NCBI GenBank assembly: GCA_015039315.1
Contig: WIDE01000017.1
Coordinates: forward strand, 276,181-340,180
Origin: Clavulina sp. PMI_390
Lineage: Eukaryota; Basidiomycota; Agaricomycetes; Cantharellales; Hydnaceae
DNA length: 64,000 nt
Reading direction: 5' to 3'
Shown: one piece after another, positions 1-11,019 of the stretch
Position numbering within the stretch: position 1 is the first letter of the stretch
Layout of the letters: every line of letters begins with the position of its first letter
Translations under genes and position numbers: made by a program
Notes under the pieces: model-generated
The model's database searches: none
What the model saw: the letters and a program-made list of their open reading frames with translations, nothing else
Told to the model about the DNA's origin: nothing

Positions 1-3000
1 CTACTCTGGTGGCGACAGTGGTTTCCGTGTTCGGAATATGGCTTCAACTCAAGGCAAGTCGATCATTGTTGTTCGGGATGAGCCAACCAAGAGCTGACCT
101 GGTGCTGTCTGAAAGAACTATCGCAAACCAATGCTCCAACGGTATGTGGCCCTATGTCGCGCATATCCAAAGCTATTCTGACTCCAATCAATAGGATGAC
201 AGTTAGAATCATGGTCATGGTTCCCCTGTATGTCGTTTTGTTGCTCGTCAGCCAGTGTGGCTTGTGGCTGAACTGATATTTCCTAGATATGCGATAGCCT
301 CCCTTATATCATTGTTCTCCTTGAACGCTGCGTTTGCTATTGATGCTATCCGCGATATCTATGAGGTGACTCTTTTGTACTCTGAGCGGATTGCGTGTAA
401 CTCATCTGGCCCTTATACGACTTACAGGCATTCGTGATCTACAACTTCTTCTCTCTTATCGTTGCTTATCTTGGGGGAGAACGGAGCGTCTTGATCCTGC
501 TCTACGGGCGTCCACCAAAGCATCATGTCTTCCCCGTCAGCTTGTTTGTTAAAGAGTTGGACGGTTCGGACCCGTTTACCTTTTTGTTCCTAAAACGAGG
601 GATTCTTCGTCAGTGTCGGAGTCATATTGAATGCACAGCTAGTCATCTGACAACCGAATATCCGCTAGAATATGTTCAAGTCAAGCCGTTGTTGACCGCA
701 GCCACGCTAATTCTCAAGGCAACCGGGACCTACAAAGAGGGAGAGCTGAGTTGGTCCGCCGGCTATCTGTACGTCAGCTTTGTGTACAACATCTCCATAT
801 GTCTCAGGTACGCGCCAGAGAAAAATGAGGGCCCAGGCCATGCGGCTCGGGCTGATTCGCCTGGAAGAGCTAACCGTGATGGCATCCCCATAACAGCCTG
901 TACTGCCTTGCCATGTTCTGGGTCTGCGTGAATGCGGACATTAAGCCGTTCAGGTGCGAATCTCTCATCAAGATTCACCATCGAATAATAAATTCTGACA
1001 TAATTGCGAATCTCCAGACCCATGCCCAAGTTTTTATGTGTGAAGGGTATCCTGTTCTTCTCATTCTGGCAAGCATTAACCATTTCGGCCCTCGTGGCAG
1101 TTGGTGCCATTACCCGAAGTAAGCATGCCTTGAAAGTCTAGACCGTGTTCACCTATGTTTTTCATTCCACGTTGGCACCTTCTGACCAAGTCTTGAATCT
1201 CGGCTGCAAAAAAAAAATCTAGTTGGACCATACACTGATTCAGAGCACATTTCGCTCGCCATCACCGACACCCTGATCTGCTATGAGATGCCGTTCTTCG
1301 CGTTCGCGCATTGGTTTGCTTTTTCACACACTGACTATATCGACAAGGAATTACAATACGCCGCGCGGATGCCATTCTACTACGCCTTTCGTGATGCCTT
1401 TGGCCCTCTCGACGTCCTTGAGGACAGCCGGGCGACGCTCGCAGGCGGTGTGGACTATCGGACGTTCGAACCTGTCGAGGGTGGCATGCACCAGGGTATT
1501 GGTCGCGAGCGGCGTATCAGGGCTGGCTTACGGTACTCAAAGGGCGGCCGGAAGAAATATTGGCTCCCTATGCCCGCTGAGAATCCTGATTTGAGGCAAA
1601 CTGGACCGATCAGTGCCTTCAGGAGCGCGGTTGAAGAACGGCAACGAGCCCAAGGTGCCTACGCTCCTATCCTTGATGTGCAAGAAGACCACGTTTTCAG
1701 GGACGAGACTCAGCCAAGCAACGACGGGGACGACCCTGTCGACGAGCTTGAATATCACGACGCATTAGACGATGAATGGACCAAGGAGCTCGAGTTCGAA
1801 GGTCCGAACCCAGAAATCGAAGCCTTATTCGTCGATAGCCGCAAACTCCTCTTTGGGGATTACCATTACCCGGTTATTGATGTCAGCAGCGAGGAGGCGC
1901 GTCGACGAATGTGGGATGAAGAGGAGCAGATCCTACGCGACCAGCGAGCTGCATTCTCCCCATCATTATCCTCTTCTCGGCCTGATGGGTATCTCAACTT
2001 TGGATCCATCGATCCCTCGGTCCCTTCCGGCTCTTCGCAGCGCCAGAGACTCATGAACGGGGTTCTGGGCTATGGTGCCATCGGAGCCACCTCGGCCCTG
2101 CGCGCTCAGAGCGACCCAGACCCGCGCGCGGCTCGATCTGCGTTAGAGCGGCACCAGAAGGGAAAGGTTGCCCCAGGCGATTCTAACGGTCGGAAGGGCG
2201 TGTTTGGTGGTTGGGCTGAATCCCCTCCCAGTTCAACGAGTGATAGCCCCCATGCGCCTGCTTTAGGCCACGCCCATTCGACCAGCAACGTTCCTGTAGC
2301 AGAGCATCCTCCATCAATTCCCATCCTGGATTATACTCCTTCTGAACCCGTGTCAAGAGATACAGACCCAACTCAAGGCGCTATCGACTTGCGTTATGCA
2401 CGCACGACTACTCGACCACCTGTTCCATCATCCTCCATCAATCGAGCCGCTCCAGGCCTCAAGGCAGAGAGTCTCGGAGTTGATACGAACGTTCGCGCCC
2501 CTTCCCCCCTTTCGCGCTCTCGCCATAATTCTACCACATCTTCAGCATCTCGCGCGTCTCCTATTGCTTCTTCCAAAAAGATATCAGGAGACGCGTCTAA
2601 TTCATCCTCATCCCGATCATCCCCTACTATCACGCATGTTCGTCCCCACTTAGGGACCCCCGCCGCGTCCTCTCAACGTGTATCTCCCACCTCTAATGGC
2701 AAAGGGAAGGATCGCGCGGATGAAGACCTTCCTCCGGACGCTATTGATCTCGTCGTTGAGGACGTCGAGGCGGAAGAAGATGAGATGACACGAGAGCGGC
2801 GGAAGGGCGAGCCCGCAGTGAGACAGACAGGAGAAAGGAAGATTTACCGGCGCGAATACGTTATCCATGAAGCGGGCGATGAGACCGCTGTAAAAGCGGA
2901 TGTTCAAGTGGAGGTGGATGAAGAGCCTGGTATACCCCGCCGAGTAGCTCAGTCTCAGGCCCAAACTGGGGCGCAGCAATCCTCGCCGGACAGTAGCGCC

Positions 3001-3474
3001 CAAGGGGATCGCGCGGCTGAGCAGGGTCAGCCTATCATGCATGAGGAAAAGGTGACGGTTCGCGACGAATCAGGGCGAGAAACCGCGCATTGGAAGGTGG
3101 ATCATGGTGTCAAGCTGGATGATGAGTCTGACCCTGCTCCATCGGAGGAAACGCCCTCATTCCAGGCTGATAGCACCGATAACTCCGGGCCCACCCACGC
3201 TGCATCGGATCCTGCATGGGGCTCTGCATCAGATGCGGTGGGGGATTCGACGCCACAGTCATCATCGGAGCCTGGTGACCTGGTTGTAGGGGACCAGGTT
3301 CTTGAAGAGGAGATTGTCCGAGAAGCAACGCCGCCTCCCCACATGAGAGGGCTACTATCACAAATAGATCCGACATCCACACCCCAGTCATCCAACGGCC
3401 GTTCATCGCCGCTCTATCGCTCGCCTCCACCCCCACGGATGAGTATGGATGATGGGGTGAACCCGTGGGCTTAA
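1..3474 (+). CDS. TMEM184/LAZ1-like (DUF300, organic solute transporter alpha fold) membrane protein, 5' partial
   Basis: The start lies outside the window. The exons joined are <1-53, 116-141, 195-227, 287-365, 428-608, 669-807, 897-953, 1018-1118 and 1223-3474, giving about 972 visible residues. The membrane half carries family signatures: IDAIRDIYEAFVIYNFF, LGGERSVLILLYGRPPKHH, FLFLKRGILQYVQVKP, LKATGTYKEGE, FCVKGILFFSFWQ-like text, DTLICYEMPFFAFAHWFAF and ARMPFYYAFRDAFG. It alternates hydrophobic segments with short loops, as in Ost-alpha/TMEM184 proteins of endosomal or vacuolar membranes. The last exon adds a very long, polar, Ser/Pro- and acid-rich tail of about 650 residues that looks disordered. 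The first visible intron (54-115) needs a GC donor, because a GT donor breaks the frame into NYRKPMLQR. Family assignment is firm; the transported substrate is unknown. Confidence 0.88.
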
Positions 3475-4380
3475 CGTGGCTAGATCTTTTGGTTGGCAAT
3501 TGTTCACTGCTTCTGATTCTGGTTCCTTTGACGTGCGTGCGTGCGTGGCCGATAACCGAAAGCTGGTTGCGAAGCTCTTTGCGGTTATCTCGGAACCGCT
3601 TCAGTGGCGCTGACATGCCCTGTGCGTTTCTTTTTCTATGCTTTTTTCAGAACAATTGCTTTGGACAGGCTGGTTAGAGTTGCAATGGGGGGTCACGCGA
3701 ACAGACGGGATATTGGTAGAGAATTTCATCGTCAAGCGACGAGCTCCCATGTACCATTCGAGAGGATCAGCTTGAATCCAATATCATAACTAGGGGCCTC
3801 TTTCCCTCTCTCTCGTTCTCCAATTGAGCACTCGTTGCATATAACACAGGCGGATCGAGTCTTCCCTCCATTCTGCAAGTCGATATTGCAGTGCTATCGA
3901 GATTGTTTTTTTCTTGCCTTCTGCGTGCGTTTTGTGGATCGACTCGTGTGAGCTGCCGTTGCGTATACCTGAATCCATATAGCACGTGGGGATCAACGCG
4001 CGCTAGCGTTTTCTTCTTGCCCGCCTGTCGCCCATCAGTTATCGCCATCAATATCAAACACAGTATCACGTCAAATCGGAGAGATGGTCATCGCCTCTCC
4101 ATCACTGAGTGACAGGGAGTGAGTAATCGCCGGAGGATTGTGTGCGAACACTTCAAAGGCGCGCAAAGGGGAGAGAGGGGAGAGACGCGCGGGCCTCGAT
4201 CATTCAACCCTGAACCGGAAGATGATTTCTTGCTTTGCTAAATTGCTTGAATTAGAAGGATATAATACGCGGGGGTTGGAGCCGGTATGTATTCCCGTGT
4301 GCCCATGCACGTCAAATGTGTCAATGTCAATTTGAATGACAACTTTTTTCTTTTTGCATCCGCTCTCTCCATGGCTTTTG

Positions 4381-4407
4381 CGTGTGTGTGTGCATATGTG
4401 TATGTGC
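4381..4407. repeat. TG-rich microsatellite
   Basis: Imperfect TG dinucleotide run interrupted by CATA and TA steps. A second similar run lies at 4588-4612. Both are in non-coding DNA. Confidence 0.8.
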
Positions 4408-4587
4408 TGTACAGAGTCGGCCCTCGATGTATCGATTCCCAGATCGTCCCGGTCTACTGTTTTGTCCAGTTGAAAACCTATTTCGTTGGGACGGAGAAAC
4501 TATACATGTAATATGCGCGTTACAGTTATCCTAGATTGGAGTGCATGGCATGACTCGGACCGTGTGAGGCTGAATTAAAGATACGAG

Positions 4588-4612
4588 GTGGTGTGTGTAT
4601 GTGTGTGTGTGG
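4588..4612. repeat. TG-rich microsatellite, second copy
   Basis: Imperfect GT dinucleotide run with one TATG interruption, in the same intergenic stretch as the first. Confidence 0.8.
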
Positions 4613-5054
4613 CGCTGAGACTGAATCATGAGAAGGCTTTTGTCGTCCCCCATGACCTCGATTCCTATATAGACTTGCTCTCTGAGAGTGAGTCTTTGAG
4701 AGCCTCATTAGCTCGAGTATATGTCTTCCTTTTCATATTGAAAATCTGTTTCTCGTTCTGCGCCCCTCCTCCTCGTACGGCATCAATCATTTGCTTGCTG
4801 AGGGGATCGTCGGAGAAAAATCGTTTTGCCAAAGAGAGAGGGGCGATCAAACAAAGGAATCGAGATGCGGTAGCCCCGGAAGGGTCCGGTGCCGGCGGCA
4901 GAGTGGCAGAAAAAGTCTTTTTTTGTTTATTGACTATTGCCCAAAGAATCTAGATCGTTTGCGGCAACTGGTTCCTCGATGAAGATGATGAATTGCCGTT
5001 CAATGTTTCAATGATGAGTGATGTAATTGCCAAAAAGGGTTGGGTTTGCTGTAA

Positions 5055-5067
5055 CCCCCCCCCCCCC
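5055..5067. repeat. Homopolymer C13 tract
   Basis: Thirteen consecutive C residues in non-coding DNA. Its length is the least reliable part of the local sequence. Confidence 0.85.
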
Positions 5068-5745
5068 TTCCTCTTCCGCAAGCGCCGAAAAAGCTCTGGG
5101 CCCGTTGCGACGCAAGTTGGCCATGAGGCTTTGATTAGTGTGTGTGTTCGCGCGGAAGTGAATGTGCCGCCTCAGGGGGGGCCAAGCAAAATAAGCGTTG
5201 GCAGAGGGCCTGGGCCAGCGGGAGGGCCCGAGAGCTGAAAAAAGCCTTGTGCGGGCCACGGGTGGCAGGAGGGACGCGGGGGGACGGAACGAGATTGAGA
5301 TGAGATATGCGCGCACATGGTGTGTTGTGTTGGTTGCCCCCGTTCCGAAATCTCTGTCGCTCTCTCTGCGGCTCTCCCTCCATCTGTGTTGTCGGCGCTG
5401 CTCTCCGTTCTAGACCACGTACTCCACGGCAAATCACGGGCTCCCCCCAGGCGACCTTCCTTGGGCGTTCCCTCTTGCCACTTGACTCCGCACACACACA
5501 CATACAACGCCTCTTCCTCGTCCTTCCTCCCTTCCGCCTTCCTGTCTTCGTCTGTCCCCCGTACTTAACGTCTCTTCTCTCACGCCCGTGGCCCCCCTCC
5601 CCCCCTCTCCCTCTCTTTCTCCCCTCTACGCTGGCTGCTACGCCCCCCATCTGCCCCGCTGACGTCCTACGCCACGCCACACGATAGCCCTTCACCGCCG
5701 ATTGACGCCGAAGACATCTCGTCTGCCCCTTCATCGCCCGACGGG

Positions 5746-7579
5746 ATGGCTGCCGGCGTCGTCCGTTACTTTGAGGACGTAACTGGGAACCTCACTGCCA
5801 CGGTCTTCCGCGATGCTCTAGACCACACCAGCACTGCTAATCTCAAGGTCTCTCCGCTCGTCCCTGGTCTGCCGGAGCACAAAGCCGTGCTCGAAATTCG
5901 ACAGGATGCAAAGGTCGCCTGCGTCGACTTTTCGGCATCTGTAAACTCTCTAGGCACGATTTCTCTCCCCGATGCGAATCCACGCAAGATAGAACAGTAT
6001 CTCTGGCCTGTCCGCAACAAACGAGGGTAAGCGTGTCTTGATTTCAACCCCTCCTCTCAGTTTCGATCGCTCTCTTGAGTGCGTGTGCGTGAGTGTGTGC
6101 ATGTTGCGTCCCCGCCGTTGCGCCTAGAACCTTTGCGCTCTTTGCGGTCCGAATGCGCGACTCCGGCGCCCATCACATCGCCCTGGAATCAGACTCTCGA
6201 TCGGTCCCCCCCTGTCCCTCCTCCTGTTTTCCTTTCTTAGTTTCCTTGTTTTGATCATACATCTTGACGTGCACAACTTCTTATTATTCTGCGCCAGAAG
6301 CATGAAGAGATTTTTCCCTTCAAAGGCATCCAATGGCCCACGCCAGTTCACTGCATTTGACGGAATAGAGTACACCTGGACCATCACCCGAGATCCCACA
6401 CCGCCCTCTTCGCCTCCGCAGCCTCCCGTAAGCACTCCCTTTTCCTCTTGGTATCCCTCATCCTCTCTTGGCATTCAAACTGACTGATGATTCTGTTTGT
6501 CCTTCATCACTTTGTCCCTCCCCTCCCCTAAATCTCTCTCTTTTACGTCTTGCATTGCCCGCGCCCTCTCCCTCGGCGCCTTCTCAGAGTTTCATATGCT
6601 CTTCAAAAGACTGCCCCATCGTCGCCAGATACCATGCCGTAAGATGATGACCGTCTTTTGCTTGCTTGCTCGTTGTTTCTCATCTCAATCTTTGCCGCTT
6701 CGCTCTCGTACGATCCATCAAAACATTAGTTGCCACAATCGTCCACTATGGACGGTGAGGAAACCCCCGCGGCAGTACTAGAGATCGCAGCAGACTCAAT
6801 ACCTCTTCTGCCAGGTGCGTGAGCGTTGCGGCTTCGACAATTGTCCGTATATTGACCATTTTCTTCCTCTCCTCCTTCTTAAATCTCTCAAACGTGATTC
6901 GTGGCGATACTGTCGGCTATACCGGACGACTCTTGCGTGCTTCATCTTCCCCCCTTCCCTACGGTGCCATTATCGATGCAACCCACCATTGCACTGACAC
7001 CCTCTCCGTGTCCTCCGACCCACTCACGCGCCCAAACCGGTCTGGGCCTTCCGGCTCGAACTCACACTAATGTTTTCCCTCCCCAAATTGCGGCCCATCC
7101 ATCTCATAACTTTGTGCTCCACTCCACGTTTTGGAACGCTCCACCCCGGGTTCATTAATGATCGTCCCACTCTCGCTCACCTCCGTCTGGGCCTGGCCTC
7201 GTTGTTGGCCGCGCAACGACGATCAATTGCCGACGTCGTGGCCTCTCTTGCCTCTTTGGGCTATTGCCCGACTGCATGGAAATTTAACACCTACCTGAAC
7301 GCGATGGCCATCCGATGGTAAACCGCGCACCGCTCTCCCACATCTTACTCTCCCGCATCCGCCCACCCCTTTTTTCTCTTTGGTCCGGGATGGATACACA
7401 TACAACTTGATGTCGTGGCTCTGACAAATCTGCCCGAACGATGCTCGTTCTTGGCGTCTCTTTGGGTTTCCGCCCCCACTGCTATGGGAAAAATGGCTCA
7501 TACAGAGCTCGTCGCTACACTGACTATCATGAGATTCATCCAACGATACCCTGACTCGGTGTTCGGCGTGCGGTCATGA
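5746..7579 (+). CDS. DUF6593-like small protein
   Basis: Exons 5746-6026, 6298-6427, 6588-6638, 6730-6814 and 7506-7579 join in phase to 206 residues ending FGVRS. The middle matches the layout of basidiomycete DUF6593 proteins. An aromatic FTAFDGIEYTWTI strand is followed by a proline spacer, a short IVARYH strand, an acidic stretch ending EIAADSIPLLP, and a final helix ELVATLTIMRFIQR. There is no signal peptide and no clear membrane segment. The function of this family is unknown. The start at 5746 follows a long CT-rich leader and is the first ATG in frame. The last intron (691 bases) is far longer than others here, so an extra small exon inside it cannot be excluded. Family call is by pattern only. 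Confidence 0.62.
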
Positions 7580-9981
7580 TCTGTGGTTCGTTGACGTGCG
7601 GGTGGATGCGCCCGACGATGCCATACTTCCACCGCCTTACTCCCGCTCCCCCCTTTTCTTCGCCCCCCTCTCTCTCGCTCCTTCTCCATGCTTTATTCCC
7701 TTACCTCCCTCCCATCAGCATCCTGCATCGCTCTTGCTCACAAACAGTGTTCTCCATCCATCATGAAGGCTATTCCGCTTTTTTTTTCGCCTGCTTTTTC
7801 GCGTGTCAACTTTTCTTCTCATTTTTGTCGATCAGATTATACACGACTCTTCGCTTTCAAACCCCTCTCGCTATCGCACTTTGTTTCATGTTCCCGTCCC
7901 CCCTCCCCTCCTCTCGCGATCTTCTATCCTGATTGATTGTGTCGCGGCATACCTTGCCACCAGCTCAGGCGTCAAGGAACGAGATAAGGCAGTGGGTTAG
8001 GATGGATGGCGAGCCCCGTTGAGACGATCACCACCAAATTGCTTTTCCGTTTCTCTTTCCCTCTCTCCCCTGCCTATCCTCTCTACATTTGTACTTAGTA
8101 GTCGTCTTACTCCCTGTCCTCGTCTGGTCACTAGTCATCTGTCTGTCCACGTGTGTGTCTTTTTTCTCATTTTCTGTTTTTGATGCTCTTGTTTCTCTCT
8201 CTCTCTCTCCCTCTCTCGGAAATTACTCGCGACCAAGGCGGCATGCCGCCCTCGTCTACTACGCGCTCCTACTAGTCCAACGCTTGCGTCCGTCTCGCGC
8301 AATGCTCAATACGTTTTCTCTGCACCATGCATTCATTTTTCTCTCTCGTGTATATGTGTGTTGTCCAGCGGTTGAAGGGGGGTTGGCGCTCACGATTTTA
8401 TCCATAATATTAATCTGATGCACAAGTCTCATCCAATCCTACCTCGCCCCACCCAACCTAATACTTTAACGTCGTCCACAGCAACGGGTCACAACGAGGG
8501 CGGGAGCGTGTGCGTGTCATTGATAATGGATAATATTGAAGGAGTGTGGCGTCAACGTCGTCGTACGTATATCCGTTACTAGGGGGCCAATGTCCTCCCA
8601 TGGAAAACTGATAGGGGCTGCGAAGATAGGGCGAGCGTAACTCGTCTTGCCGAATACACGCCCCCGCTCGATGGAGCAATGGAATGGAATGGAATCTTAT
8701 GAACCGGTCTTTCCCTTCGTTGTTCCATCCTCTCCTCTCTTTGCAACTATTTCGGGAATCATGTGCTCGATCGGTCAGGTTTCCAGACGCTCACAGCGGA
8801 CGGCACGGCCGGCAAATTAGATAGGGAAGAACAGGGAGAAGTGAGATGACGATTTGATGGGGCGATGTCAATAATGTTGTTGTCCAAGTTTCACGGGGGA
8901 AAATGGCGAGAGATCTGAACCGCCCGCAGTAGGGGACTGTATTATGCATGTCAAGCAGCTGGCTCGGGGGAAAGACTGCGGCACGGTGGTACGGGTTGAA
9001 GATCGCCTGCAGTGCAGTAGACGCGCTGGATTGGGGAGATGAATCGCGATTCAGAGAAGTGGGCATTCTTTTAACGCTAAGCGTTGGCTGGCTGACAGAG
9101 CTATAGACCCGGAATTACTAGGAGACTCCATACATATGCACTCCAACACGGGGTTGTTACTCTTTTTACCCGGCAATGGAATGCCGGTCAAGCAAGCGAA
9201 GCGAGAGAAGAGATGCGATCGTTACTGATCTTTGAAAAAACGGAACCGCCTAGAAGCGTATCATATGCTGGCCAGTGGGGTTAAAGCAGGGTGTGTTTGT
9301 CCAAAAAGCTGAATAGCGGCCCAGGCTCTGATCGTGAATGATACGTGTCCATTCTAAGGGTCGAACGAGGCGAAGCGAGCCGACGGAGGACCGACCGACT
9401 ATGGGTGTTCTCGTGACCCTAGGTGAATCCTTCAACATAGATATAATAGCGCAAGCTAGATCTGCCACGACGGGCAAGTGGGATCGCTTGACCGCGGTAT
9501 TATTTGCCCAGGGCAATGATGATCCAGAAGAGAAGAGAGCTCGTGCGCGGTGACAGAGATATAATAACCTTCCCGATGAGCGCGAGGCGAAGAAGATGAA
9601 CATAAAGAGAGAGAGAGACATTAAAAAAGGACTGGTGAATCAAGATGATGAAATTCGCAGTCGAACACCCGCAAATATTGAATGCGCTCGTGAGATTTAG
9701 GAAGAGGATTCTCCACAGTTCACCACCGACGGCAAGTTTGAGCATGGCACTGGACATGCATATGCATTGCAGCTCATCATGTAAATAGACGAAGAAAACC
9801 GCGGACGAGATATGGCCGAGGAGTCGCGAAAAGGATAGATTGGGTAGAATGGTCGCGGGGAGTATTGGAGCAAGTGTTGTCTTTGGACGAACGACATTCA
9901 GGAGAGGGATGGTAGCCTTTGCTGTCCTATAAAAGTATAGGAAGAGGCACGTATATGGAGCTGACGAGAGAGATATGAATG

Positions 9982-10015
9982 ATTGAAGTCGTTGAAGTCA
10001 TTGAAGTCATTGAAG
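9982..10015. repeat. 9-bp tandem repeat, about 3.8 copies
   Basis: The unit is ATTGAAGTC, with one copy reading GTTGAAGTC. It lies in the gene-free stretch upstream of the chitinase pair. Confidence 0.85.
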
Positions 10016-10891
10016 GAGCCGAGTGTCGTCAAGAGGATCACAAAAGAGAAGAAAGTCCTAACGAGCTATCCCCGCGCGGAGATAAGGGAGAGGATTTTCA
10101 AGTCCAAAGGGCTAGAAATAGAAGGTCTGCTGCAATTCACTGCTGGCTTGTGGCGCAGGTACTTGGCACAGAATATCTGATTGTGATAATATTCGTGAAG
10201 GAGATCGACACAGATATGAGTGCGCACCAGACGTCCACAACTACTGTAACAGTCATCTCCACCCTCTCCAGATCCAGCACACCATCTTTTTCTGCAAGGC
10301 ACTCTGTACCAGGATCCCATCCTGTTGAGAGCAGGTATAAGGACGGCTTCGTCATAAAATACACCCCTCTATTGCTGCAAATATCGGGCCGTAGCAAGAA
10401 TCTGTGTCGGTGAAGAGACCAAGCAGGGTTTTATGTCATCGCCAGACTCCACCAAAGGGCAGCGGGCTCGGGGGCTCTGCACGTGACCCCATCACGCGTT
10501 GTCACATCCACTCTCTCACACTTGATCTTTCTTCACTCGGTTTACGTTTCAAGATTCTTCCGGCTGGGAAATCAGAGTCATTGTGTTCCCAAGTGACAAA
10601 GAGGAATACAATATAGTGAATAACTAGCAATATTACAGCAGGAACAAGCTGTCAGTACCAGGACACACCCGCACATTTTGGGCTCACCAAATCGATGTCC
10701 GTTTCCTGTTCTGAACTGTTTGAAAATCCACTCCGATGGGTCTTGGGAGATTATTTATATCCTAGGAAAGGCCCCGATGCTTGGGGTGCAGGGTAGCAAA
10801 CGCCGCCATCAGCTTGGCAGTGGCTCCCCCGTCTGGCTCGTCTGCACGTCAAATACCATGGAGACTCGAGCCCTACATTGAGTTTCCAGGT

Positions 10892-10896
10892 TATAA
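10892..10896 (+). promoter_or_regulatory. Possible TATA box of chitinase 1
   Basis: TATAA lies 124 bases before the first chitinase start codon and is followed by a pyrimidine-rich stretch (about 10920-10980), a common arrangement around fungal transcription starts. Confidence 0.45.
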
Positions 10897-11019
10897 GCTG
10901 GCCCTCGCCTTGAACCTGCGTGCCTTTCCCTCTTCACTTCCTTTTCACCCCTTCAGCGTTTCCCCCAAACGACACATTCTTTCTGCGACAAAACAAACAC
11001 GCTCTTTCTCTGCACCCTC

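Larger units (their letters stand above)
3475..5745. other. Intergenic region with microsatellites and pyrimidine-rich leader
   Basis: No open frame here resembles a known family on either strand. The stretch holds two TG-rich microsatellites, a C13 tract, and from about 5480 to 5740 a strongly CT-rich segment directly before the next start codon. That segment is the usual look of a basidiomycete promoter and 5' leader. Confidence 0.6.
7580..11019. other. 3.4-kb region without recognisable gene
   Basis: Pyrimidine-rich DNA runs from about 7620 to 8220, then mixed sequence follows. Several short open frames exist on both strands, but none shows a family motif or joins through plausible splice sites. 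It probably holds the 3' untranslated region of the DUF6593-like gene and the upstream region of the first chitinase. A non-coding transcript is possible but cannot be shown. Confidence 0.5.

Noticed and set aside
5055..5067. G-quadruplex candidate on the minus strand at the C13 tract
   Set aside because: Only a single run; the four separate G runs needed are not present.
9250..9897. Minus-strand frames in the gene-free stretch
   Set aside because: No motif, no fitting splice sites between them, and composition unlike the coding gen­es nearby.
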